Position numbers and translations under genes: made by a program | NCBI GenBank assembly: GCA_010015805.1 | Contig: ML978130.1 | Coordinates: 186,001-250,000, forward strand | Length of the DNA stretch: 64,000 nt | Source: Rhizodiscina lignyota | Taxonomy: Eukaryota > Ascomycota > Dothideomycetes > Aulographales > Rhizodiscinaceae | Direction: 5' to 3' | Notes under the pieces: model-generated | Database searches by the model: none | Seen by the model: only the letters and a program-made list of their open reading frames with translations | Told to the model about the DNA's origin: nothing | Shown here: positions 10,892 through 22,279 of the stretch, in pieces | Layout: each line of letters starts with the position of its first letter | How positions within the stretch are numbered: position 1 is the first letter of the stretch

Positions 10892-11988
10892 ATGGTCGGC
10901 TCAAGGGATCTACCGCAGTCAACTGCTTCCTCCTATCTAAACGTCTTCTTCCATAATCAATTCCTCGCTCAACCGCAATGGCCGGCTCCAAATACAAGCC
11001 TTTCGGGCAAGACGGCCATTGTAACCGGAAGTAATACGGGACTTGGTTATGAGGCGGCACGCCAGCTTCTAGGCCTGAATCTGTCACGTATGATACTTGC
11101 AGTGCGCTCTCTGGATAAGGGAGAAGCTGCTGCCTCACAGCTGCGCCAGCTGTATCCCAAAGCCAGTGTCGAGGTCTGGCAGCTGGATATGAGCTCATAC
11201 GACTCGGTCCAGGCATTGGCACGTCGCATCGAGAGCCAGTCGTGGCGCGTCGACATTGTCATTCTCAATGCTGGTGTTATTGGCCTCAAATACAACACGG
11301 TCAAGAGTACCGGCCACGAAGAAACGGTGCAGATCAACTACCTCTCGACCGTGTTGCTTGCCATCCTGCTCCTCCCAATCCTCAAGGGGAAGCGTCCAGC
11401 TGGCGGTGACCCTGCGCACCTCACAATTGTCAGTGCAGCACTGACTCTAGCTGCCAGGTTCCCTAACAGGGACAGAAACCCATTGCTTCCATCTTTCGAT
11501 GACCCTAAGACGTACAATCCTCGAGAGCAATATATGTCGTCCAAGGTGCTGATGCAAATGTTCCTCTGGAAGCTGGTCGACTACGTCTCGGCCGACGACG
11601 TCATCGTTAACCTTGCTGATCCGGCCTGGTGTAAGGGCACTGAGCTGCATCGTGACGCCGCGGGTGGTATGAAGGTGGGTATGAAGGTTTTTGCTGCCCT
11701 CACAGGCAGGACCCCAAAGGTGGGTGCATCGTGCTATGTCGATGCAGTCGTGAATAAGGGCAAGGAATCACATGGCTGTTTCCTCATGAGTTGGGAAGCT
11801 CATCCGTAAGCCGTCTCTTCTCCTCGGTTCGGGGTTTTTTCTTTATTTTGGCTAATGCTTCTCGCAGATTTGCAGCCCTCTTGTACACACCTGAGGGCAA
11901 AGTGGCGACACAACGGCTCTGGGACGAGACAATGGCTGAGCTTGATTTTGCTGGCGTTCGCAGTATCTTGGACTCCATAAAAGGATGA
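10892..11988 (+). CDS. short-chain dehydrogenase/reductase (SDR)
   Basis: Exons 10892-11805 and 11868-11988 are joined by a 62-base intron (GTAAGC donor, CTCGCAG acceptor), giving 344 residues. The Rossmann motif TGSNTGLG is at 45-52, the structural NAG at 126-128, and the catalytic Tyr and Lys are in YMSSK (214-218) with a candidate Ser at 181. This is the retinol-dehydrogenase-like fungal SDR type, NAD(P)-dependent and probably soluble. Without the second exon the C-terminal helix (FAALLYTPEGK...) would be lost. It is divergently paired with the transcription factor and lies 3.4 kb from the FMO. The substrate is unknown; a small-molecule pathway is an inference from the neighbours. Confidence 0.9.
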
Positions 11989-12855
11989 TTGACAGGACTA
12001 GATATGTGAGTTCTCCACCAGCACCTCTATGGGACTCGAGTACTGATTGGTTATATTGAAGAAAGCTTAGATATCTTGATATATCCGTCTTGAGAAGCAT
12101 CTTGGACAGTGAGTTGAAGGACATGGAGGAGGAAAGGAAAGAAGAGGCAGACTCCTTCTGTAGTGTCTTGATGTCGACGGTCACTTTGTAATATCGGCTG
12201 TCTTTAATATCTATTTCTTATAAGCAAGATAGCTCTTACACAGCTTGGATTTCCGCAGAGAGAGAACGAAGGTTGTGCACAAAAAGAGAGATCGGCGTCT
12301 CGCTCAACGCTATCGAAGTCATTGAAGGAGCTTCTTCCGCATTCAAGTCAATTGAGTGCAACCGTTTTGCGCGTGTAAAATCGCTCTTCAACGATAGTTG
12401 ACTTAGAGAGATACATAGGTTATAGGAAGTTTACTCCGTGTTCACGGTGTTTGCTCACAGCTGTGGAGTCAGTCCGTATCGATCAGAGAGGAGTAGTCGT
12501 TCGAAGCGGCTTGAACGAGCGAAGACGGCCGCAAGTGTTACATATGGTCCGAGAGAAATACAATGAAACGCTGCATGGTGTGAGGGTGGACAGTCCTTGA
12601 AAGTTGAAGCTCCGAAGCTACGGTCGAGCTTGCGGAAGACGCGCAACGCGCTAAGCTCATGCTCACCCCTGCAACATTGCTTTTTCGCGGGGGTAGTTGG
12701 ACGTGCCTGAACATCACCACCTGCAGCTCATCGATCTTTCATAATCTTCAAGGGTCCTTTAGCTCCCGGGAGTCCACCGCCAAGCTTTCATATAAATTCA
12801 GTTCTGAAGAGCAAGCCAATTCAAGTCAACAGAGATCAAACATTACGTCGCCCCC
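11989..12855. other. intergenic and metacaspase promoter
   Basis: No gene is supported in these 867 bases. The 3' half is the upstream region of the metacaspase gene. Confidence 0.55.
12791..12796 (+). promoter_or_regulatory. TATA-like element of the metacaspase gene
   Basis: TATAAA lies 60-65 bases before the start codon at 12856, leaving room for a short leader. Positional inference only. Confidence 0.35.
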
Positions 12856-13865
12856 ATGTCGGTCCGCAAGAAATCCCTCCTGATCGGCATTAACTACACT
12901 GGCTCAGGCCATGCCCTGAGCGGCTGCCACCAAGATGTCGAAAACATGCGGGAATTCCTCTCCTACCGCGGCTACGCCGATGACCCTCGCTCACAGGTGG
13001 TCCTTCTCGATCTGCAAGACACCTATGGCACACCTTACTTCCCGACAGGCCATAACATTATGGGGGCGATGGACTGGTTGGTCAGTGAGCCCGGAACATG
13101 TTGCTTCCTGCACTACTCAGGACATGGCGGGCAGGTCGAGGACGTGGACGGAAACAGGGCAGATAGTACAGGACTGGACGATAGTATCGTGCCAGTGGAC
13201 TTTGAAGAGCGAGGACAGATCAGCAGCACAGTCTTGCATGAGCATTTGGCGACAAGGCTGGCGCCAAGGAGCACGCTATTCATTATCATGGACTGCTGTC
13301 ATAGTGGAAGTGCGGTGGAGCTGCCTTATGTGTATAGAAGCGATGCGGATGGGAACATCTCGCTACTGGACAACTTACGACAGGGTGCAAGATTGGTGGG
13401 AGAAGCATCGGATCTCATCCAAGGGGGATTCAGCATGCGGAACGTTGGCGAGGCGCAAGAACTGTTTGCGGGAGCGACGAGCTTCTTCCGGGGTTTGGGA
13501 CATATGGGCGAGCAACAAGAGGACGGCTTGGACCAAGGCGAATTTGCGAACCAGTACGGTAGAGAGAACAAGGTCGTCACTATGTTCAGCGGGTGCAGGG
13601 ACGACCAAACGAGTGCAGATGCGCGAATTGCGGGGGAGAGTTGCGGAGCAATGACTTGGGCTTTCTTGGAGACGATGAAGAGAGAGTCTAAACCGACTTA
13701 CATTTCGGTATGTTCTATCCGAATCCCATCACAATGCAGTTCTGACCGAGATCATAGGCATTGCAGATGACAAGAGGACTGCTGGATCAGTCCAAGTATT
13801 CCCAGATCCCACAACTTTCTACTGGTGTTGAGCTGGATCTTGACAACACAGCCTTGATTTTGTAG
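12856..13865 (+). CDS. type I metacaspase (caspase-like cysteine protease), short form
   Basis: Exons 12856-13707 and 13758-13865 are joined by a 50-base intron (GTATGT donor, ATCATAG acceptor), giving 319 residues. The p20 fold starts almost at once (SLLIGINYTG). The catalytic His is in HYSGH (residue 90) and the catalytic Cys in DCCHSG (148). The acidic stretch after the His (DVDGNRADSTGLDDSI) is typical of metacaspases. The second exon supplies the p10 end (SKYSQIPQLSTG). The Pro/Gln-rich N-terminal prodomain found in many fungal metacaspases is missing. Family members are Ca2+-dependent, cleave after Arg or Lys, and act in ageing, stress and proteostasis. A second acceptor 9 bases downstream (TTGCAG) would remove three residues in frame. 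Confidence 0.92.
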
Positions 13866-15010
13866 ATTTGCCCCTGGAGCTACGATGCTACGACTAGATG
13901 AATCATGATTGAGAATCCAAGTTCTACAACATGTGCTCCATGTCAATGGTCATTTCCGGGATCCAATACCTGGTGTTTGACTGGCTCGATTCTCCACGCC
14001 GCCAGAGTGCATAGTACAGAAACCTGTAACTGCTCTCCTTTGCATTACCTTTTTCAAACGAGCCTTCACGTTTGAGATGATCTGCTAGAACTGATACAAC
14101 AGCCAACAAAAACGTCAGAAGATCGAGAAGCGCAATTGCGAATTTACAGTCACCGCCACCACAAGCATGTAACGAATGAAACCAAGGGACCAGACGACCA
14201 CTGTGCAGGGACAATCAATCCAAAAGATACTTTGAAGGTTTGTGTTCCGGAGTACTCTCACTGCTTTCTTGCGCGTCAAAATAACCTGCGATCAGGATTG
14301 GCTTTGAAGTGATGCCGAGATCTGCCCGGAGTTTCACCTCCGGCCGTAGTAGATTCGCGAACGCTAAACAACAAGCCCATGCTACAACTCCACACTGCAG
14401 CTTCCGGCCGTTGCGGCAGAATCCCTCCGTCTTGGTCTTCGCAACCGTCGCTCTCTAAAGGCTTAAGGTTCTATTTTGCCCTGATGATCCTGTCAGGTCT
14501 TTTTCAGCTTTTCTTGGTCCTGCGGATCGACACGCTTCCATTATGACATCTGGAGTGACGGTGCGTTCGTGTGGAGCCGCCAGCCCTACGCCTTGCCCAA
14601 TTGAGCAGCATAACGCGCCGCTGGGTTGTGGCCGTTGTTCGATACAACAACGTAGTAGGGATATAGACAGTGGCTTTCGTCCTCGTAATCTTCGATACGC
14701 TCCACTGTCAGACTCAGATCATAGATCGAGCTCTTCTTCCGTAGCTCTGTAGCTTCCTGCTCCGCCTCAAAAGACTTGCCATGCGCTCCTCTCTTTCGCA
14801 CGTTACTGAGTTCTATACTGCGTTGCGAAATTTGCGAGAGTTTCGCTTGTACTCCACGAAATTATAAAAGTCATGGAGAGCAATTCTATTCAAGATCCAG
14901 AACTGGAGCTGGAATCACAAGAACGGCAGAGTACTACTCATAATCATTTTCATTTCACCATCTCCTAACGATCCACGATAGCTTCGGCAATAACTCTTGA
15001 CGCCGTCAAA
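13866..15010. other. intergenic
   Basis: Only short overlapping open frames occur on both strands and none has recognisable features. No gene is supported. The final 100 bases are the leader of the next gene. Confidence 0.5.
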
Positions 15011-15898
15011 ATGTCACAAAACATACCACGTATTCCATTGGACCTCCGCAAGCACAAACTCGCGATCGCCATACCGTGGACTATCATCGTCACCACCGGC
15101 TGCTTTATCCCAGTTGCAGTGTACTTCGGCGTTCACTATGGAACCAACAAGGACCTGACAACAGCACTATCCCCCGGACTTGCCACTTTCGGCGCGTCGT
15201 CGGGCTACAACCTCTACTTCCGCTTCTGGAGTTTGTACAAGGCCAAATCTACGTGCAGACCTGTCAACAGCCCAAGTCGCTGGTTCCTCGATAACTTCAT
15301 GTGGAACTTCATGATCCTATTCGGCATCTTGACCGTCCTCATTTCAGTCGCAATCGCCAAGGAGCAAGTCCGGGTAGCATCTCTGTCGCTTTCAATCCTG
15401 ATGTTTGCTGTTGGCCTTCAGATGGTGATAGTTGTGGTATTGAGGTCATTCAGGGTGCAAAGTCCATTCCAAGTCTCCTCTGCACCGCCAGGCGAGACGG
15501 TCAAGTCAGCTGCTCTGGCGATCGTTGAAGACGTTGTGGCTGTGGATGCAAAGCAAGGAGCAGAGATGCGAGCTTTGCTCCTTGCACGATACGATGCTAG
15601 TCCGCCAATCCAAAACCTCTTCTGGAAGCTTGATCTGCTCTGGGGAGTCAGTGCTCTTGGCGTTGCCGCTGGAATTGTTGCGATCATATTTGCAGTTCAC
15701 AACTACAGTGTTGGATTCGCCGTCGGTAAGGAGAAGCCCCATCTGCATGGCGACTACTTGAACACAGACTAATGCAACGCAGGATACTCTGTCCCATGGA
15801 TCTGGGCAGGGTTAATGACAATCGTCACAATCCAAATGGTGAAGGCTGCGAAGCGCGAGGAAGAAAGATACTTCAGCCAGGCGGGGTCGATTGATTAG
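15011..15898 (+). CDS. conserved multi-span membrane protein
   Basis: Exons 15011-15725 and 15783-15898 are joined by a 57-base intron (GTAAGG donor, AACGCAG acceptor), giving 276 residues. Hydrophobic segments lie near 19-43, 96-116, 122-143, 212-233 and 238-259, with a weaker one near 55-70. Between the third and fourth lies a conserved-looking soluble stretch (AIVEDVVAVDAKQGAEM). The C-terminus is charged (KAAKREEERYF). The second exon restores the last membrane segment (YSVPWIWAGLM), which the unspliced frame lacks. It resembles uncharacterised fungal membrane proteins and no function is assigned. No signal peptide is needed, since the first segment can serve as an anchor. Confidence 0.8.
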
Positions 15899-16381
15899 AC
15901 TTTATCGACACATCGTATGCCGGATTTGCAGGCAGATCGACGTTTGAAATACCCATTTCACCATGTTTTCTCTTTGGGCTAGTGGCGGCGGGGTTTGTCT
16001 GATTTATCTATGTTGATGCCCAGTCTTGGCGTCCGGTCCTTTTTGCACGGTCTGAAATTGCTCATCATATAGACACTGTATACAAAGGTGTCTCGTCTAC
16101 AATTCTAGAAGGATGGCACCAGTGTGACTGCAGTAACCGCCCCTGTGTGTCAACGGCGTCGCACAGGATAACGGCAAAAAAGAAAACGCATCTTCGTCCA
16201 AGTCCATTGACGTGCTGTGCGACCTGGCGAGGCTGCACGACGTGATTGGTCCAGCGCATCACATGCAGGCATGAAGCCGCAAGCGGAGATCCGCCAGACT
16301 TGCGAAACAGCGCTTCAAACGTGAAGCCATTGCCATGCGCTGACTGCGCCGAACGATATAACGCTCAATCACTTCGCTCCA
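15899..16381. other. intergenic
   Basis: These 483 bases separate two tandem genes on the plus strand. Nothing specific was seen. Confidence 0.5.
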
Positions 16382-17587
16382 ATGGCCTTTCAGCCACCTG
16401 CTGGGCCCGTGGGACAGCAGGGACAGGCGCAGAGAGCCCCTTCCGAGCCCTCTCCTGAGCACTCGACACAACGGCCATCCTCGTCCCACCGCCTCGCACT
16501 GTCGGGGCGTCTACTGCCAAACTTATTCGCCAGAAACACTTCCACCACCTCTGCCACCATAGAGACGGCAACTCGAGGCAGAAATGAGAGGCCAGCAGCC
16601 CCGACGCTCCGCCAATTGCAGATGAACCTCCCTCACCGGTCACGAAACCGGTCCGTCGACGTGCAGTCTACAGCTTCGCGCTCCTCAGTCTCGACGCAGC
16701 CCGTCATCGTACGCACGTATTCCGGCAGCAGAGATCGGGACGCCTCTCATAAAGCATCTCGCCGTCTCTCAAAGACGCGCGAACAAACGACATCTCAAGC
16801 GCCGATCCACACCGCCATGCCGAGCCCTCCCCCACCCTCCGATCCCAAGTCCACAAAGCTCCCTTCTGTCGAAGAATTCAAATTTTCCTTAGTGCTCCAA
16901 GCTGTAGAGCCAGATATCCACTCCGCAATCGACGCCATCGCCGAAATATGTGCGCGTTCGCGACTCTCCCTCGCCGACGAATACGGTGCACACTTACCGC
17001 CATTCACACATAGCCTCCCTCCGATGCCCAGGACAAGAGCAATGAGAGGTGAAGGAAGAAGTCTGGCGCACGGCAGCGGCCTGACAACGGTCCCGGAGAC
17101 AAGTTCGAGCAGTGAGCATAGCAGTCCGAGCACAACGAGCGGCAGCGGTCGAACGAAGATCAGTGCATATGGCAGTTTGACGAAGGTGCTCACAAGAGAT
17201 GGGAAGGGCTCTGACAGCAAGTCCAAGCAACCCATGAGTAAGGAGGCTCAGGAGCAGGGACCCAGTGGATCGAAGAGAGAAGATGCAGCTCAATCATCGT
17301 CCATTGTGATGCACGGCAAGGGATTCGCAAAGCCGCTTCTCATTCGGATAGCTTCTCCAAAACTGTCGAATGAGATTGCTTCTGGTCCGACAATGCTGCT
17401 CAGCACCTCCTTGCCCGCGGATACCGAACAGGAAAACGACCAATCGACGACCAAGGCACACTCGAAGTCACGATCATGGTTTCCATGGATCTCGAGCTCG
17501 GGTGAACCGAATGCAGAAGGCAAGCTAAAGGACTTGTTAAGAGCAGCGAATACAAAAAGTAGCGGGCCTAGTGTAGCGCCTGGGTGA
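16382..17587 (+). CDS. largely disordered conserved hypothetical protein
   Basis: A single exon encodes 401 residues, dominated by Ser, Pro, Arg and Thr and probably disordered. One ordered island near residues 163-205 (SVEEFKFSLVLQAV, AIDAIAEICARSRLSLADEYGAHLPP) looks like a short conserved helical module found in Dothideomycete hypothetical proteins. There is no signal peptide, membrane segment or known catalytic motif. The C-terminal third is Ser/Lys-rich with a small hydrophobic patch (SWFPWISS). Codon use and length argue for a real gene. A scaffold or regulatory role is possible but not shown. Confidence 0.7.
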   Translation: MAFQPPAGPVGQQGQAQRAPSEPSPEHSTQRPSSSHRLALSGRLLPNLFARNTSTTSATIETATRGRNERPAAPTLRQLQMNLPHRSRNRSVDVQSTASRSSVSTQPVIVRTYSGSRDRDASHKASRRLSKTREQTTSQAPIHTAMPSPPPPSDPKSTKLPSVEEFKFSLVLQAVEPDIHSAIDAIAEICARSRLSLADEYGAHLPPFTHSLPPMPRTRAMRGEGRSLAHGSGLTTVPETSSSSEHSSPSTTSGSGRTKISAYGSLTKVLTRDGKGSDSKSKQPMSKEAQEQGPSGSKREDAAQSSSIVMHGKGFAKPLLIRIASPKLSNEIASGPTMLLSTSLPADTEQENDQSTTKAHSKSRSWFPWISSSGEPNAEGKLKDLLRAANTKSSGPSVAPG

Positions 17588-20204
17588 CATTTATGAATAA
17601 GAACTAGAATACGGTTCGAAATTGTACTTCTAAGGGAAAGATCACTTTTCTTCACGTCATTGCGACGGCGAGGCTGGCACTCGGTAAAAGTTCACTATGG
17701 ATGATGCAACAATACCCCGAGACCATTGGAGGACATGTGCTGCGCATCATTTTTGTTTGCGATATTGGTGGCGCAATTCGGAGGACATGTGCGGCACGGC
17801 GGTCAACATCATGTTTCCGGGACCTACTCATCAAAAGGAGGCCATTGTGCGAATGCAATTGGAGGAAACTGCATCCTGACACAAAATTTGCTGTCAAGCA
17901 TGAAGCTTAACGAATTTCATTACTGCGGCCTAGCAAAAGTAGGCACCAAAAGTAGGCACCAAAAGTCAAGCGCTTCAATGACAAGGCAAATTCCGTTAAG
18001 ATCCGCTTTTTGTCGAGTTTCCAATGCCCAGTTAATGCAAGAGTGATCGTCGGTACAGTGCTCTCTTGCCATTCATCTTCTCAGTCGCTGGGACTTCCAC
18101 GCTATTATGTTTCTGGAGTCCTACGCCTCAGTCATTCGGTACAACAGATTCTCAGGAAGCAGACGAACCCACCCGGATATATTACGCCGACTGCTGTGGT
18201 AAAGCTCTCGGGTTGGAGGCGTTTACCACGGTCTTGCGCTGCAGGAGCGCAGCATCACGTACCGGGACAGTCAGCGAAGATCAGCTGATAGGAATTCAGA
18301 GCTGAACTCTATGTTCGTTTATGTTAAAGGAATTCTGCCAACGCCGGTGTCGGAAGGTCGTGGCTGTTCACGGGCAGTGGAAGGATGCTTCTGTCAACAT
18401 CAAGCTGATGCTCGAACCACTCGTGCGACCCATCAGAAGACGGTCTTTGAGTTGGCGAACCGCTCCGCTACTAACATGCTAGAGATGCAATGCTCGTTAA
18501 TATTCGTGCTAAAGGTGACTGGCGCTTCTCATTTCTACTTTGTAATCTTTCTACACTTGATCTCAGACTTTCGTTTCTCTCCGCAATCGTGACAGACGAT
18601 GTCCCATATATGATCACCGGCACCAAATACGGAAGGAATACACATTACAGATCTCTACGTTCTTAGACAAACCTCTACACAGGAAGTAGTCACTGATTCC
18701 AATTACCGATAGTTGGTTGCGTTAGGTAAACTTGCGGGCTCGCGATTTAAGTGGTGGTTAGGGGCGGCATCCTTTCCCCACTTTACCTACAGAATTCAAT
18801 GTTTGCACACAGCCTATCGTAACACAGTAATTCTGCGGCAATACAGCGGCCATGTGTATGATTAGTGACTACAGTTAAGAATATTGTGCTCAATGGATAA
18901 TACACAAGCGTTTGCCTCGAGAAGATAAGATCCCATCACGGCCTAGAAACTTCTGGGTTAGGAGGGGGGCTGGGAGGTGGGGCGCCGTTCATCGGGCGTA
19001 GCGACAATATCAACGGGCAAAAAATTCTATTCTGTTCCTCCCACCGAGAGATTTTCCAAGACAAAATTTGCCTGCTTAAGCTAGGACACGTCTCACCAGT
19101 CTGCCTCATTTTTTCAATTCAAAATACGACAAGTCTAGCCATGTAGGAAAGATTCTGAACCCTCGAATGTGAGCACACCGTGCTCGCGAGCCACAGCAAT
19201 AATGAGGGGATCGCTGATGTTGGTTGGAGAATCCATTTCGTCTCTCTCAAATCTCTTTTTGCCATAATAGTTCGTTTAACGTCTCTGTTGCAAAATCTGC
19301 TGTTTAGTCTCGAATTTATCAGACTCTTTTTGAGAATATCCTCATCAAGCATATCAGAAAGTCACGTTCTGCGTACGTGCTACGAGTTCAGGTGTCCTTA
19401 GCCATCCCACTTTATCTGCCAGTACCCGTATCGTACGGCACCTTGAAAGCCAGCTGTGCCAGGGCACATAGGTAGTCCATTCTTCTCCCTGTATCACGAG
19501 CAGGTCCAGCGGGCCTTTGGCAGACGTCTCGCTACTTCAATTCGCGGCCTGCTCGAAACCTTTCTCTATTTGCTGCCTTTGGAAAGAACCAAGGCTTTGT
19601 TGGGTTTGTAATGCAAGGCTGGCGAGTAAGACGCTTTTTTCACAGGATCTGCATGTGATCCAATACTTTCATCTCTCTTGCACGGGCGCCCCAACCGCCC
19701 CGACAAAACTCTCTCGGAGTCTCGGTTGCAGCTGCACTTTTGGGACAAATGAGCGGACTGTGGGCCGTCCAAGGATGAGTGGGTAAAAAAGCTCACTGTG
19801 TCCTTAGTTCAGATTTACTTTTTACGATCGATTCATGTATTTATAATTTAATCCGTTGTAACGCCCTCGAACAATTCTGCCTTTCGCTGTTAGCCCTTTG
19901 TTACACAACACGCCAGGGGGTAACTTTAACGGCCAAGACTCCGTGATGAGCCGTGTCAGCACTTCTTGATCGTCTTGATGGCTCTCCGCAGGCCATACGA
20001 GCCAAGAATCGACGGGTACAACTGGGAAATCTCATCTACTTTCGAATAACCATCTTGGACTTCAAGAGGATGCTCGACATGCTGCAACTCCGCAGCCGAT
20101 GAATCCTCCTTGGAAGTTGCCAGCCATCAATACACATAAAGGGGCAGGCAATCAGAATGACGAACTGCTACAGGCTACGAAGATTTCGTCGGGTACTATC
20201 ATGT
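17588..20204. other. gene-poor stretch
   Basis: About 2.6 kb without a convincing gene. Open frames are short and conflict in all six frames. A short tandem duplication is present at 17935-17966. The stretch 18600-19100 has mixed composition and no structure that I could identify. Confidence 0.45.
17935..17966. repeat. 13-bp tandem duplication (2.5 copies)
   Basis: AAAAGTAGGCACC occurs at 17935-17947 and again, exactly, at 17948-17960, followed by AAAAGT. It looks like a simple replication-slippage duplication. Confidence 0.85.
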
Positions 20205-20570
20205 TTAGGCCATGCGCGATAGTAGCTACTGGATATTTCAACTTTCACAGGATCCATAATCGTTACGATGAGTAAGTGGTCCACATACTTGCCTGGAGAG
20301 ATGACCGAAGCCCTTCTGGTTGAATAGAGCCAGCGTCACGTCATGTAGGTGCCCTTCGAGCGTTTTAGGATACATGTTATCAACGCACACTGAGGCAGAA
20401 TTCCTCTCAGTGATCCTTTGGGTGCCCGAGAGTGTGCGTAGCTGACTGAGATAGGGTGCCAAAGAACAGGTAGATTTACTAAAGGAAATGGCGATGCAAG
20501 ACTGGTCGAACTCCCCGTTTCTGATGGCACGGCTGCATGTCATTCCGGGGGATGCGAGCCATAGAGCCAT
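20205..20570 (-). CDS. possible small cysteine-containing protein
   Basis: An open frame from ATG 20570 encodes a mixed, protein-like sequence with several cysteines (TCSRAIRNGEFDQSC, STCSLAP, SVCVDN) and the stretch TLALFNQKGFGHLSRQ. That stretch is followed by a GTATGT donor at 20297. Using the acceptor ending at 20226 would add LLSRMA and a stop at 20207-20205. No clear signal peptide is visible, so if real the N-terminus may be incomplete. The family is unrecognised. It lies 400 bases from, and divergent to, membrane-protein gene B. Confidence 0.25.
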
Positions 20571-20973
20571 GCAGATGTCAAGAACCTAGGGGCTGCAGCA
20601 TACCACTACCGGTCAACAAACTATCGTCGATCGCCCTCTATCACCGACACCTACGACTTGCATCCATTGCCTGCCGCGAATGATCACACTAGTCGATTTT
20701 CAGCGAAGAGCCTCACCAAGAGTCATCATGGGGCGCCGAACAACTAAAGCGGGCGGCCTACAAATGGGACAGGATAGCAGCGATGGGCTGGGCTGCACAT
20801 TTGAGCTCTGGAAGAAACATTAGCGTCCATCTCAGGCTGGAGGTCAAAGCAGCTTCACCTTCTTGTCGCTGTGCTTTGATACCGGTCTTGGTGTTCTCGA
20901 CAAGGCAGCGACAGTATCTTCCCTAACACATCGCTATTATTCCTCTGTTCTGGAGCCACCCACACCGCATTCC

Positions 20974-22279
20974 ATGGCCGACTACGTGGGATGGTTCAAC
21001 CAAAGCAACAGCCGCGGTACAATGTCTCTCATGCAGGGCTGCCTGTCCGCCATCATTCTATGCACATGGGACGCTCTACATTTGAATGTTCCTTCGGACG
21101 ACGACTCGTACCGAACAACTTTACTCCGTCAGCTCAAGTGGACGCTTTTTGGCATCCTTGCCCCCGAGTGGCTGGCCATTTTCGCATTGCGTGAATGGTT
21201 CGAAGCGACGAGGTGGCTGGATCGAGAGATTGATGTTGTGTTAAAGGTCAGGCCCAGACTAATCAAATGTCTTAAACAATAGGAAATGTAACTGACGCGT
21301 TGAGTAGGGCAGTGACATTGAGATGAATACGGTGAGCTCAACGCCTTCGTCATCATCGAGAGACCAACCCAACACAAACATAAGAATCACAACCACACCA
21401 GACTCTCCCCCGCCAGCCTCTTCCGAGCTGTCAACAAGTGCAGCTTTGTCCGCGTGGACACGAGTGCATTCTCACTTCGTGTACATGGGCGGCTTCAATA
21501 TCATCTTCCCCGACGGTAAACGATATCGCTTGAACGCACCTCAATTTCTTGCCCTTCTAAAAGTCCGGTATATAGATCCACCACATATGTTGAAGAAGGA
21601 GATAAAGGACAAGAGCAAGGCAGATCATTTAGGTAAGGGTCTAGCATGCCTCCAAATGTTGTGGCTTGTTGTGTACCTGATAATCCGCACTGCACAACAT
21701 CTTCCGGTCACAACGTTGGAGCTTTTTGCCCTTAGCGTTGTCTGTTGTACCCTTTTTAACTACGTGGCTTTATGGGAAAAACCAAAGCAGGTCGAACAAG
21801 CGGTGGATATCCAAGCTCTCCATGCAAACGATGAGATTATGGCCATTCTCGAACAACATGAGGATATATTCAGCTTCCCAGGCCGCAGGATCAGCCTCAA
21901 GGACAATGTTGGCCGGAACTGCACGAACAGCGGATATTTCGTCTTCATCTATGCCCTACCAACCTTTGCGTTCGGAACGTGCCATCTAATAGGCTGGCAA
22001 TTGTCATTCGCGTCGGAAGTCGAGAGAAACTTGTTCCGGAGCTCAGGTATCGGTTGCTTGGTTATCCCTCTTACCTTGCTATGCCTTGGAGATGTCATGC
22101 AGAATGTGAGTGGGCTGTGGAAGCAGCTCGTCAACATCCTGATATTTCTCATCACCATGCTATATGTCCTGCTCCGGATTTACCTCATCATAGAAGTTTT
22201 TGCAGGACTACGACAAGTGCGAGCTGCAGTTTATCAGGACGTCAACTGGGCCCAGTTCATTCCTCATATCGGAAGTTGA
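20974..22279 (+). CDS. fungal multi-span membrane protein, paralogue B
   Basis: Exons 20974-21246 and 21308-22279 are joined by a 61-base phase-0 intron (GTCAGG donor, branch-like CTGAC, GAGTAG acceptor), giving 414 residues. It starts MADYVGW and contains CTWDALHLNVP in the first membrane segment and a second segment near 50-72. The soluble patch (VYMGGFNIIF, YRLNAPQFLALL) follows, then about five membrane segments, ending VNWAQFIPHIGS. It is collinear with the minus-strand gene at 3033-4313, including intron position and phase, so the two are duplicates that have diverged considerably. The frame is open upstream to 20863 but lacks an earlier ATG. The function is unknown; seven or so membrane spans suggest a plasma or organelle membrane protein. 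Confidence 0.82.

Noticed and set aside
16795-17293. Long minus-strand frames opposite the disordered 401-residue protein
   Set aside because: They overlap a plus-strand gene with a good start and an ordered conserved island; low-complexity sequence commonly leaves the opposite strand open.
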